Assembly: GCA_910589025.1 (NCBI GenBank)
Contig: CAJURM010000028.1
Location: 1-12,293 of the forward strand
Length of the DNA stretch: 12,293 nucleotides
Origin: an uncultured Odoribacter sp.
Lineage (GTDB): Bacteria > Bacteroidota > Bacteroidia > Bacteroidales > Marinifilaceae
Reading direction: 5' to 3'
Shown here: positions 1 through 7,803 of the stretch, one piece after another
Position numbering within the stretch: position 1 is the stretch's first letter
Layout of the letters: every line of letters starts with the position of its first letter
Made by a program: the position numbers and the translations under genes
The notes under the pieces: model-generated
What the model was told of the DNA's origin: nothing
The model's database searches: none
The model's input: only the letters and a program-made list of their open reading frames with translations

Positions 1-269
1 GGGTATATAGATGTGTATATACGGCAAACGCGAGCGTTTGTACTGCTTATCCTTCTGCTTTAAAAATTGGTCGTTTTCTTACAAAGGATAAAGCTAAACG
101 CTTCAAATTAAAATATGTCCGCTGTGACGGGATACGCTTATCCGCATCGTAGCGGAACAAAGGTAAGAAAAAAGTAGAGAAACAGAGTATTGGAGAAATG
201 GGAAAACCAAGGTTCCACTTCTCCTTTTCAACATTTCCGCTCTTTTACCCAATCGGGGGAATAAAGAAC
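1..269. other. Left-edge non-coding flank without a recognisable gene
   Basis: I recognise no gene here. The plus strand is open from the window edge to a TAG at 150-152 (49 codons, frame starting at base 3) and, in another frame, to a TAA at 61-63. Either could be the 3' tail of a convergent gene, but neither peptide is recognisable. The stretch contains a perfect palindrome at 25-40 (CAAACGC-GA-GCGTTTG), an imperfect inverted repeat pairing 45-54 with 84-94, and a small one at 130-143. A minus-strand TACCTTTG (158-165) matches the Bacteroidota -7 consensus and could drive a gene lying beyond the left edge. Confidence 0.4.
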
Positions 270-299
270 GAGGAGCAGAAAGTAAACTTTCCACTCCTC
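270..299 (-). terminator. Hairpin terminator after glyS
   Basis: Read on the minus strand, GAGGAG pairs with CTCCTC (outer stem 294-299 with 270-275). After a 2-nt internal mismatch on each side, GAAAG/CTTTC forms an inner stem around a 4-nt loop. It is followed by a moderately U-rich stretch (GTTCTTTATT). It lies about 30 bases past the glyS stop. The U tract is weak, so termination efficiency is uncertain. Confidence 0.55.
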
Positions 300-328
300 A
301 TTTTATACGGGTACTCTGCGGGGAATCG

Positions 329-1879
329 TCAGACGATTTGCCGGAGCAGATTTTGCATATCGGTTTTTTCTTTCAGAATACCGGTTAAACAATCGATGGC
401 GACGCGTTCCTGTTCCATCGTGTCGCGATAACGGATAGTGACGGCATTGTCTTCCAGTGTCTGGTGATCGATGGTGATACAGAAAGGTGTACCGATAGCG
501 TCCTGACGCCGATAGCGTTTGCCGATAGAATCCTTTTCATCGTATTGGCAATTGAAATCGTATTTCAGTGTGTTCATGATTTCCTGCGCTTTCTCTGGCA
601 GACCGTCTTTCTTCACCAAAGGCATTACAGCCATTTTTACGGGGGCTAAGGCTGCCGGTAATTTCAGCACTACCCGCGAATCCTGTCTGCCGTCTTTGCT
701 TAAATCTTCTTCGCAGTAAGCTGCCGACATCACCTGTAAAAACATGCGGTCAACACCGATAGAAGTCTCAATGACATACGGAACGTATGATTCATTTAAT
801 TCCGTGTCGAAATATTGAATCTTCTTGCCCGAGAACTTCTGGTGTTGCGACAGGTCGAAATCCGTACGGGAATGTATCCCTTCCACTTCTTTGAACCCGA
901 ATGGGAACCGGTATTCAATATCGGTTGCGGCATTTGCGTAGTGGGCTAATTTTTCGTGATCATGGAACCGATAGTTTTCAGTACCGAAACCCAACAGTTG
1001 GTGCCATTTCATGCGCGTTTCCTTCCATTTGGCAAACCATTCGAGCTCGCTTCCGGGACGTACGAAAAATTGCATCTCCATCTGTTCAAACTCACGCATG
1101 CGGAAAATAAATTGACGCGCTACAATCTCATTCCGGAAAGCCTTTCCGATCTGTGCAATCCCGAACGGGATTTTCATTCTTCCCGTCTTTTGCACATTCA
1201 GGAAATTGACAAAAATACCCTGTGCCGTTTCGGGACGGAGGTATATTTTGCTTGCGCCCTCCGCAGTAGAACCCATTTCGGTGGAAAACATCAGATTAAA
1301 CTGCCGCACTTCCGTCCAATTGCAGGTACCGGAGATGGGGCAGACGATTTTTTCGTCCAGAATAATCTGCCGTACCTCATTCAGGTCGTTGGCGTTCAGA
1401 GCTGCCGCCATCCGTTCCTGCAAAGCATCTCTTTTACGGATGTGTTCCAGAATCTGCGGATTTGTCTGACGGAACAATGCTTCGTCGAATTTTTCCCCAA
1501 AGCGTTTCCGGGCTTTCTCTACGTCTTTTTCAATCTTCTCATCGTATTTGGCAATCTGGTCTTCAATGAGGACGTCTGCCCGGTATCTTTTTTTGGAGTC
1601 TTTGTTGTCTATCAACGGGTCATTAAAAGCATCCACATGCCCGGAAGCCTTCCAGATGGTCGGATGCATAAAAATAGCCGAATCGATGCCCACAATATTT
1701 TCGTGGAGCCGTACCATAGATTCCCACCAATATCTTTTGATATTGTTTTTTAACTCTACGCCATATTGTCCGTAATCGTAAACAGCAGCCAGGCCGTCAT
1801 ATATATCGGAAGAAGGAAATACATATCCGTACTCTTTGCAATGAGCCACTAATTTCTTAAAAACATCTTCTTGTGCCAT
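329..1879 (-). CDS. glyS: Glycine--tRNA ligase, alpha2 (dimeric) type
   Basis: This class II aminoacyl-tRNA synthetase charges tRNA-Gly with glycine in the cytoplasm. It is 516 aa and of the single-chain homodimeric type (also called glyQS), not the alpha2beta2 GlyQ/GlyS enzyme of proteobacteria. Visible landmarks are the N-terminal catalytic entry (GYVFPSSDIYDG, about 18-29), an RPETAQG substrate loop at 215-221, class II motif 2 starting FRNE at 248 with the partner MREFEQME at 261-268, motif 3 GVDRMFL at 375-381, and an anticodon-binding domain from about 410 to the end. The ATG at 1879 begins the conserved N-terminus. The upstream Na/Pi gene ends 39 bp away, so read-through is plausible, but a -7-like box sits just upstream of this ATG. 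The length is usual and no key residue appears missing. Confidence 0.96.
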   Translation of the reverse strand: MAQEDVFKKLVAHCKEYGYVFPSSDIYDGLAAVYDYGQYGVELKNNIKRYWWESMVRLHENIVGIDSAIFMHPTIWKASGHVDAFNDPLIDNKDSKKRYRADVLIEDQIAKYDEKIEKDVEKARKRFGEKFDEALFRQTNPQILEHIRKRDALQERMAAALNANDLNEVRQIILDEKIVCPISGTCNWTEVRQFNLMFSTEMGSTAEGASKIYLRPETAQGIFVNFLNVQKTGRMKIPFGIAQIGKAFRNEIVARQFIFRMREFEQMEMQFFVRPGSELEWFAKWKETRMKWHQLLGFGTENYRFHDHEKLAHYANAATDIEYRFPFGFKEVEGIHSRTDFDLSQHQKFSGKKIQYFDTELNESYVPYVIETSIGVDRMFLQVMSAAYCEEDLSKDGRQDSRVVLKLPAALAPVKMAVMPLVKKDGLPEKAQEIMNTLKYDFNCQYDEKDSIGKRYRRQDAIGTPFCITIDHQTLEDNAVTIRYRDTMEQERVAIDCLTGILKEKTDMQNLLRQIV

Positions 1880-1902
1880 ATTGTAATCTGATTTTAGAAC
1901 TG

Positions 1903-1910
1903 CAAAAATA
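1903..1910 (-). promoter_or_regulatory. Candidate -7 box for glyS
   Basis: Minus-strand TATTTTTG fits the Bacteroidota -7 consensus TAnnTTTG, about 23 nt before the glyS ATG, inside the 39-bp gap. The downstream context CTATTTTTGCAGT recurs upstream of the sigma-54 activator at 11352-11362. No convincing TTTG -33 element is visible, so this is a candidate only. Confidence 0.35.
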
Positions 1911-1918
1911 GAAATTAT

Positions 1919-3610
1919 TTATTGATGTCCGACTTCTTTGATGGCCTGCGTGATGTTGATGGCATAATCTCCGATTTTTTCACATTCGGAAAAAATATCA
2001 TTGTAAAGAATGCCGGTCGGGTAATCATATCGCTTCTCTTCGATGGCAATCAGGTGCTCCTGTTTTAAAATCATCCGGTAGTCATTGATAGCCCGCTCGG
2101 TTTCATACGCTTTCTTGGCATTCACCTCCCTGTATTCCATCGCCAGATTTCGGCACATCGTATTTAATGTATCTTCTACCAACGAAAACATGTGTTTCAA
2201 TTTTTGGGTTAGTTCTTCCGGAAACACCACTTTTTGTTCGTTACGCCGGTTAATAGCTTTCGCGATATTCAGAGAAGAATCGGCGACGCTCTCAATTTCG
2301 GATACAATTTTAAACATGGCGCGGATTCGCTGGGAGTTTTCGGTAGAGAGTTTGGACTCCGATACTTTCGTCAGATAATTGGCAATCTCCACCTCGATTT
2401 TGTCGCTTTCGTCTTCCAGTTTCACCAGATGCTCGAACGGTTTACTGAAATCTTTTGCCGGCATATCCAGGCATTCCGTGACCTGGTGGAACATCTCCGA
2501 TGTATTTTTGGCATAAAGCGTGATTTCTTCTTTTGCCTGGAACAGTGAGGCATCCGGAGTAGATAGAAGTCCGATTTTGATGTGTTTCAGCGTAAAAGCG
2601 TCTGTATTGTTTTCCCGCATAGGAATCAATTTACTTACAACGCGGGCAATGAATTTCGTGAACCAGATCAGCAACAACACATTGGAAATATTGAATACCG
2701 TATGGAAAAGCGAAAGTGCCATAGGCACAGCCTCCGTATTGGTGACGGGATTGCCTATCCCTAAAAGTACACTCAGGTGTTCGATCCATTTTAAAAAGAA
2801 CGGAAATATCGCCAATACCCAAAGCACGCCGAAAAAATTGAATACAAAATGAGCTAAAGCAGCCCGTTTGGCTGTCGTATTGGCTACCATTGCCGCTAAA
2901 TTGGCTGTAACCGTTGTTCCGATGTTTTCACCCAATACCATTGAGGCGGCAATTTCGAAGCTGATCCAACCGTTGGCACACATCACCAGGGTCAGTGCCA
3001 TCGTGGCGGAAGAAGACTGAATTAAAATCGTCAATACCGTCCCGATAAACAGGAAAAGGAAATAGGAGGGATACCCCATATCCGAATATTCCCGGAGGAA
3101 CTCGAATATCTCCGGATTGTTTTGTATATCGGGCATGGACGCTTTCAGGAACTCCAGACCGATAAATAGCAAACCGAATCCGATGATAAGTTCTCCCCAG
3201 TTTTTCCGGGAACGTTTGGTTGAAAATAACAAAGGCAGACACAAGCCTATCATGGGCAGGGAAATCTCCGCCATACTGATTTTGAATCCTAAAATGGAGA
3301 TAAGCCAGGCGGTAGCCGTAGTACCGACATTGGCCCCCATAATTACGCCGATAGACTCTATCAGATTGAGCAAACCGGCATTAACAAAGCTGACCACCAT
3401 AACCGTCGTAGCGGAACTACTCTGGATAATGGCTGTGATAAGAATACCGGTGATGACCCCTTTCAGCCGGTTGGAAGTCATGGCTGACAGGATTTGTCGC
3501 ATCTTGGTACCCGCCACTTTCTGGAGAGCCTCGCTCATCAGCTTCATACCGAAAAGAAAAACCCCTAAAGAACCGATTAATTTCAGAAAATCGAAAAGTC
3601 CGTAGTTCAT
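1919..3610 (-). CDS. Na/Pi cotransporter family protein with PhoU-like C-terminal domain (paralog 2)
   Basis: A 563-aa inner-membrane protein of the Na+/phosphate symporter (NptA/SLC34-like) family. The family's inverted duplicated core is visible: first repeat IQSSSATTV at about 62-70 with GANVGTT at 92-98; second repeat QSSSAT at about 198-203 with GENIGTT at 227-233. Each is surrounded by hydrophobic membrane segments. From about residue 370 to the end it is soluble and helical with PhoU-like helices (KMEDESD-type and SECEKIGDY motifs). Bacterial members are known or presumed to move phosphate with sodium; the actual substrate here is not proven. It is closely similar to its upstream neighbour along its whole length, as expected of a tandem duplication, but lacks about 25 residues before the last core helices. 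It sits 48 bp after that paralog and 39 bp before glyS. Confidence 0.9.
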   Translation of the reverse strand: MNYGLFDFLKLIGSLGVFLFGMKLMSEALQKVAGTKMRQILSAMTSNRLKGVITGILITAIIQSSSATTVMVVSFVNAGLLNLIESIGVIMGANVGTTATAWLISILGFKISMAEISLPMIGLCLPLLFSTKRSRKNWGELIIGFGLLFIGLEFLKASMPDIQNNPEIFEFLREYSDMGYPSYFLFLFIGTVLTILIQSSSATMALTLVMCANGWISFEIAASMVLGENIGTTVTANLAAMVANTTAKRAALAHFVFNFFGVLWVLAIFPFFLKWIEHLSVLLGIGNPVTNTEAVPMALSLFHTVFNISNVLLLIWFTKFIARVVSKLIPMRENNTDAFTLKHIKIGLLSTPDASLFQAKEEITLYAKNTSEMFHQVTECLDMPAKDFSKPFEHLVKLEDESDKIEVEIANYLTKVSESKLSTENSQRIRAMFKIVSEIESVADSSLNIAKAINRRNEQKVVFPEELTQKLKHMFSLVEDTLNTMCRNLAMEYREVNAKKAYETERAINDYRMILKQEHLIAIEEKRYDYPTGILYNDIFSECEKIGDYAINITQAIKEVGHQ

Positions 3611-3658
3611 AATAATTCCGTAAATATTAGCTTTTGTGATTTATCTTGAAAACTTCTC

Positions 3659-5425
3659 TTAATTTTGATGGCCGATTTCTTTGATGGCCTGGGTGACATT
3701 GATGACATAATCGCCTATTTTTTCGCATTCGGAAAAGATGTCATTGTATAAGATACCTGTGGTGTAATTATAGCGTTTTTCCTCTATCGCCAGGAGGTGT
3801 TCCTGTTTCAGCATAGTACGGTAATCGTTAATGGCATGTTCCGATTCGTATGCCTTTTTCTCATTCACAGCCGTGTATTCTTTACTCAGATTTGAACACA
3901 TGACTGTAATGGCTAAATCTACCAAGGCAAACATGTGCTTCACTTTTTCGTTCAGTTCCTCCGGGAACACCACACCCTGTTCATGCCGACGCTGGACAGC
4001 TTTGGACACATTCAGTATGGAATCGGCAACACTTTCGATTTCGGATACGATTTTAAACATGGAGCGGACACGCTGGGAGTTCTCGGAAGTCAGCCGGGAT
4101 TCGGAAACTTTTGTCAGATAATCCGCAATGTCCACTTCTACCTGGTCACTTTCGTCTTCCATTTTCAGGAGCCTGTCAAATTCCTTTTCAAATTCCCCCC
4201 GGGGCTTGTCGTATGCCTGTACCATTTTGTGGAACATTTCAAGGGTATTCTGTCCGTAATGGGAAATCTCTTGTTTGGCCTGGAACAGTGAAGCGTCCGG
4301 TGTGGAAAGCAACCCGATTTTAATATGCTTCAATTTGAATGTATCTTCTCCGGCTTTGGGGGGAATAATCCGGCTGACCAACTGGGCAATAAACCGGGTA
4401 AACCAGATGAGAATAGCTACATTGATTCCTTTTGCCAGCGTATTGAAAAGGGATAAAACCAAAGGCATGGCCATATTAATGGAAGCAATCACTCCGGCTC
4501 TTGCTGCCGGCGAGAAAGCCTCTTCCAACAGGCGGGGGTCCGAATAAATCGGATTGTATTTTGAGATATGGAGCGTCACACACAAATCACCGATGAAGTG
4601 AAGGAAAGGAGAGAAAATGGTAAAAAGCCAGACCACACCGAACACATTGATGATAAAGTGGGCCAGTGCAGCCCGTTTCGCCTGCACATTCGCCACGGCT
4701 GCCGCTAAGTTTGCCGTAATCGTCGTACCGATGTTCTCACCCATAATCATGGCTGCAGCGTCCTCATAGCCAATCCATCCCTTGGAACAAATCACTAATG
4801 TCAAGGCTACGGTTGCCGAAGAGGACTGGAAAAGCGTGGTCAAAGCGGCTCCCAAAAGCAGGAAAATCATCCAGGAACGGAACCCTAAAAAACTGATTTG
4901 TTGGATAAAATCACCGACACCCGGGTAATCGTGGAGATTGGTTGGCATACTCTCCTGGAGAAAGCGGAGCGCTAAGAAAAGCAGTCCGAACCCCACAAAC
5001 ATCTCTCCCCAGTTCTTGCGTGAGCGTTTTTTCGAAAACAGCAAAGGCAGAGCACAACCGATGATAGGCAGAGCCAGGTCGCTCATACTGAATTTACCCA
5101 GTCCTAAAACCGCTACCAGCCAACTGGTAATCGTCGTCCCCACGTTCGCCCCCAAAATGACTCCGATAGAGCCGACCAAATCCAGTAATCCCGCATTGAC
5201 GAAACTGACCACCATTACCGTTGTTGCGGAAGAACTCTGTATCAGAGCGGTGATGAATAATCCGGTAAGAACACCTGTAAAGCGGTTGGAAGTCATTGCA
5301 GTCAGAATCTGACGCATTTTATTGCCGGCTAACTTTTGGAGAGATTCGCTCATCAGTTTCATTCCGTAAAGAAAGAGTGCCAACGAGCCTATCAGCTTCA
5401 GCAATTCAAAGATTCCATCATCCAT
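3659..5425 (-). CDS. Na/Pi cotransporter family protein with PhoU-like C-terminal domain (paralog 1)
   Basis: A 588-aa membrane protein of the same family as the next gene. The first transport repeat carries LIQSSSATTV (61-70) and GANVGTT (92-98); the second carries QSSSAT (200-205) and GENIGTT (229-235). A soluble PhoU-like helical domain occupies about 385-585, ending GDYVINVTQAIKEIGHQ, almost the same ending as paralog 2. An extra segment at about 288-318, including YNPIYSDPRLLEEAFSPAAR, is not in paralog 2 and lies in the loop before the last core membrane segments. The likely role is sodium-coupled phosphate (or similar anion) transport, with the PhoU-like part acting in regulation or gating; that is inferred from the family. 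The ATG at 5425 opens the conserved FELLKLIGSLALFLYGMKLM start. It is the first gene after the groESL terminator and has a -7-like box upstream. Confidence 0.9.
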   Translation of the reverse strand: MDDGIFELLKLIGSLALFLYGMKLMSESLQKLAGNKMRQILTAMTSNRFTGVLTGLFITALIQSSSATTVMVVSFVNAGLLDLVGSIGVILGANVGTTITSWLVAVLGLGKFSMSDLALPIIGCALPLLFSKKRSRKNWGEMFVGFGLLFLALRFLQESMPTNLHDYPGVGDFIQQISFLGFRSWMIFLLLGAALTTLFQSSSATVALTLVICSKGWIGYEDAAAMIMGENIGTTITANLAAAVANVQAKRAALAHFIINVFGVVWLFTIFSPFLHFIGDLCVTLHISKYNPIYSDPRLLEEAFSPAARAGVIASINMAMPLVLSLFNTLAKGINVAILIWFTRFIAQLVSRIIPPKAGEDTFKLKHIKIGLLSTPDASLFQAKQEISHYGQNTLEMFHKMVQAYDKPRGEFEKEFDRLLKMEDESDQVEVDIADYLTKVSESRLTSENSQRVRSMFKIVSEIESVADSILNVSKAVQRRHEQGVVFPEELNEKVKHMFALVDLAITVMCSNLSKEYTAVNEKKAYESEHAINDYRTMLKQEHLLAIEEKRYNYTTGILYNDIFSECEKIGDYVINVTQAIKEIGHQN

Positions 5426-5487
5426 GGGAGCTGTTTTTTTAGATTCAATTTTTAGTGACGGTAAAAATAAAAAACTCCTCCCGATTA

Positions 5488-5495
5488 CAAAAATA
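5488..5495 (-). promoter_or_regulatory. Candidate -7 box for the Na/Pi gene pair
   Basis: Minus-strand TATTTTTG matches TAnnTTTG and lies about 62 nt upstream of the Na/Pi paralog 1 ATG, beyond the groESL terminator. An A/T-rich tract lies where the -33 element would be, but there is no clear TTTG. No phosphate-responsive site such as a Pho box was recognised. Confidence 0.35.
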
Positions 5496-5597
5496 TTAAG
5501 CTACAATAATTAAGATTTTTTTAACATCCGCAGAGCTGGCTGAAATAATCCCCGCAAGTTGATTAATTCGTTCTGAATCATCCTCTCTTTGTGGCAT

Positions 5598-5632
5598 AAA
5601 AAAAACAGCCGGAATTTACTCCGGCTGTTTTT
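5598..5632 (-). terminator. Rho-independent terminator of groES-groEL
   Basis: On the minus strand CAGCCGGA pairs perfectly with TCCGGCTG (5606-5613 and 5620-5627) around a 6-nt loop. The stem is extended by A/T pairs and followed by eight Ts (5598-5605). It begins about 20 bases after the groEL stop. The flanking A and T runs mean it could also work on the plus strand. Confidence 0.92.
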
Positions 5633-5651
5633 ACAATATTGGATAAAGGAA

Positions 5652-7280
5652 TTACATCATTCCCGGCATGCCGCCACCCATGGCGGGAGCTGCGGGTTCG
5701 TCCTTTTTCTCTTCAACCAGCACGCATTCCGTGGTCAGGAACATACCGGCGATAGAAGCTGCATTTTCCAGAGCGACACGGGTTACTTTCTTCGGGTCGA
5801 TAACTCCGGCTTTTTTCATATCTTCATAAACATCTTTCCGGGCATTGTATCCGAAATCGCCTTTGCCTTCGCGAACTTTGTTTACAACAACGGCACCTTC
5901 CACACCTGCGTTGAAAGCAATCTGGCGCAACGGTTCTTCGATGGCGCGGCGGATGATTTCGATACCGGTCTGTTCGTCTTCGGTTTCACCTTTCAAGCCG
6001 TCTAAAGCAGCCTGGGCACGGATGTATGCCACACCACCTCCCGGTACGATACCTTCTTCGCTGGCTGCACGGGTAGCGTGTAAAGCATCATCGATACGGT
6101 CTTTCTTCTCTTTCATTTCCACTTCGGAAGCAGCACCTACGTAAAGTACGGCCACTCCGCCGGACAGTTTTGCCAGACGTTCTTTCAATTTTTCCTTATC
6201 GTAGTCGGAAGTAGAGTTTTCAATCAATTTCTTGATCTGTTCGATTCTTTCCTGGATGAACTCTTTCTTTCCGGCACCTTTTACGATCGTTGTATTTTCT
6301 TTGTCAATGCTCACCTTGTCAGCCCGTCCCAGCATATCGATGGTCAGGTTTTCGAGCTTCATGCCTTTGTCTTCGGAAGCTACGACACCGCCTGTCAGAA
6401 TGGCAATGTCTTCCAGCATCTCTTTGCGGCGGTCACCGAATCCCGGAGCTTTCACGGCAGCAATTTTCAAAGAGCCTCTCAGGCGGTTTACCACCAACGT
6501 AGCCAGCGCTTCGCTTTCCACATCTTCTGCGATGATCAACAGGGCACGGCCAGACTGTGCAACCGGTTCCAATACGGGAAGCAATTCTTTCATGGAAGAA
6601 ATCTTCTTGTCATAAAGCAGGATATACGGATTTTCAAATTCGCAGACCATTTTTTCGCTGTCCGTTACGAAATACGGAGAGATGTATCCGCGGTCGAACT
6701 GCATACCGCCTACGGTTTTCACTTCGGTTTCGGTACCTTTGGCCTCTTCAACGGTGATAACACCTTCGATGCCTACTTTTTCCATAGCTTCGGCAATCAG
6801 GTTACCGATGGTTTCGTCACCATTGGCGGAGATACGTCCTACCTGGCGGATTTTTTCGAAGTTGTTGCCCACTTCCTCTTTCTGGCTTTCCAGATTCTTT
6901 ACTACGGCGCTTACGGCTTTGTCGATACCTCTTTTCAGTTCCATCGGGTTAGCTCCGGCAGTAACGTTTTTCAAGCCTACATTAATGATAGACTGTGCCA
7001 GGATGGTAGCAGTCGTGGTACCGTCTCCGGCATCGTCACCGGTTTTGGAAGCCACTTCTTTCACCATCTGAGCTCCGATGTTGGCATACGGATCTGCCAG
7101 TTCGATTTCTTTGGCAACACTCACACCGTCTTTGGTGATGTGCGGGGCACCGAATTTCTTTTCAATAACCACATTGCGGCCTTTCGGTCCGAGGGTTACT
7201 TTCACTGCATTTGCCAACTCATCCACGCCTTTTTTCATCAGGTCGCGGGCTTCGATATTGAATTTTATTTCTTTTGCCAT
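5652..7280 (-). CDS. groEL: 60-kDa chaperonin GroEL
   Basis: The ATP-driven folding chaperonin, forming a double heptameric ring in the cytoplasm with GroES as lid. It is 542 aa, full length. The sequence shows KVTLGPKGRNVV (about 27-38), the ATP-binding GDGTTTAT with Asp86 (equivalent to E. coli Asp87), a full apical domain, the chaperonin signature AASEEGIVPGGG near residue 400, and a C-terminal GGGMPGMM tail typical of the family. Residues at the usual nucleotide and GroES contact regions look normal. It follows groES by 62 bp and the pair ends in a strong terminator. There is no Shine-Dalgarno sequence; the leader is A-rich (ATACAAATAATC before ATG), normal for Bacteroidota. Confidence 0.99.
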   Translation of the reverse strand: MAKEIKFNIEARDLMKKGVDELANAVKVTLGPKGRNVVIEKKFGAPHITKDGVSVAKEIELADPYANIGAQMVKEVASKTGDDAGDGTTTATILAQSIINVGLKNVTAGANPMELKRGIDKAVSAVVKNLESQKEEVGNNFEKIRQVGRISANGDETIGNLIAEAMEKVGIEGVITVEEAKGTETEVKTVGGMQFDRGYISPYFVTDSEKMVCEFENPYILLYDKKISSMKELLPVLEPVAQSGRALLIIAEDVESEALATLVVNRLRGSLKIAAVKAPGFGDRRKEMLEDIAILTGGVVASEDKGMKLENLTIDMLGRADKVSIDKENTTIVKGAGKKEFIQERIEQIKKLIENSTSDYDKEKLKERLAKLSGGVAVLYVGAASEVEMKEKKDRIDDALHATRAASEEGIVPGGGVAYIRAQAALDGLKGETEDEQTGIEIIRRAIEEPLRQIAFNAGVEGAVVVNKVREGKGDFGYNARKDVYEDMKKAGVIDPKKVTRVALENAASIAGMFLTTECVLVEEKKDEPAAPAMGGGMPGMM

Positions 7281-7304
7281 GATTATTTGTATTTTAAAGT
7301 TATG

Positions 7305-7317
7305 GGCCTGACGCCCG
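7305..7317 (-). other. Small GC hairpin between groES and groEL
   Basis: GGGC-GTCAG-GCCC on the minus strand forms a short GC stem in the 62-bp spacer, with no U run after it. It could be an mRNA processing or stability element, or chance. Confidence 0.25.
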
Positions 7318-7342
7318 GGATAGAATTATTGTATGTAAAGTA

Positions 7343-7612
7343 TTATAATACCACCAAAATATCGGATTGATTCATCACTAAGTACTTCTTGTCGTCGATG
7401 TGGATTTCAGTACCGGAATATTTTCCGAACAGCACCGTATCGCCGGCTTTTACTTCCATCGGTTCGTCGGCTTTTCCATTGCCGGTTGCGATGACAGTAC
7501 CTTTCTGGGGTTTTTCCAACGCCGTATCAGGAATAATGATACCACCTTTGGTCACGGTTTCTGCTTCAGCAGGCTCAACAATCACTTTGTTAAGTACGGT
7601 TTTTAGTGTCAT
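7343..7612 (-). CDS. groES: 10-kDa co-chaperonin GroES
   Basis: The heptameric lid of the GroEL cage. It is 89 aa, slightly shorter than the 94-97 aa common elsewhere but within family range. The N-terminal LNKVIVEPAEAE strand is followed by the mobile loop that binds GroEL (about 18-32, TVTKGGIIIPDTALEK), a GTVIATGNG strand with the roof-loop region after it, and the C-terminal KYLVMNQSDILVVL. It is the first gene of the groES-groEL operon. The ATG at 7612 is preceded by an A-rich leader (ACAAAATC) without a Shine-Dalgarno sequence. No CIRCE repeat is present upstream, so HrcA control of that type is not supported. Confidence 0.98.
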   Translation of the reverse strand: MTLKTVLNKVIVEPAEAETVTKGGIIIPDTALEKPQKGTVIATGNGKADEPMEVKAGDTVLFGKYSGTEIHIDDKKYLVMNQSDILVVL

Positions 7613-7618
7613 GATTTT

Positions 7619-7676
7619 GTTTTTTAAGTTTATAATTAATTTTTACGTTTTTAAGTTCATGCGGTTACACACCGCA
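7619..7676 (-). other. Structured A-rich leader of groES mRNA
   Basis: Read on the minus strand, the leader carries a 6-bp hairpin TGCGGT-GTGTA-ACCGCA (7660-7676), then two near-identical copies of AACTTAAAAAC (7647-7657 and 7619-7630), the second ending just before the start codon region. The A-rich stretch probably aids ribosome loading without a Shine-Dalgarno sequence. A regulatory role for the hairpin is only a possibility. Confidence 0.35.
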
Positions 7677-7741
7677 GTCCGTAAAAGGGTATAATCATTT
7701 TTCATGCCAAACCCGGAAAGAAAGAGGGGTGTATGATATGA

Positions 7742-7749
7742 AAAATATA
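7742..7749 (-). promoter_or_regulatory. Weak candidate promoter for groES-groEL
   Basis: Minus-strand TATATTTT is one base from the TAnnTTTG -7 consensus and lies about 130 nt upstream of groES, in an A/T-rich stretch that also contains TTGTCAG further upstream. No exact consensus exists between the secG terminator and groES, so the real start site is uncertain and a heat-shock-specific promoter is possible. Confidence 0.22.
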
Positions 7750-7803
7750 CAAATAGCTGACAATAAAATATTTAATTAAAAATCCATCCGACGGAACGAA
7801 GTG

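Noticed and set aside
211..240. Second hairpin (GGAACC/GGTTTTCC) downstream of glyS
   Set aside because: It pairs poorly with a 2-nt loop; the 270-299 hairpin is the better terminator.
103..294. Minus-strand 63-codon frame after glyS
   Set aside because: It runs through the predicted glyS hairpin, has Arg/Ser/Leu-rich random composition and no translation signal.
956..1753. Long plus-strand open frame (265 codons) inside glyS
   Set aside because: It lies fully antisense to a clear GlyRS with all catalytic motifs; the peptide has no recognisable domain.
3117..3605. Plus-strand open frame (162 codons) opposite Na/Pi paralog 2
   Set aside because: Antisense shadow. A similar shadow occurs opposite the first paralog (4938-5312) because the coding strands are similar.
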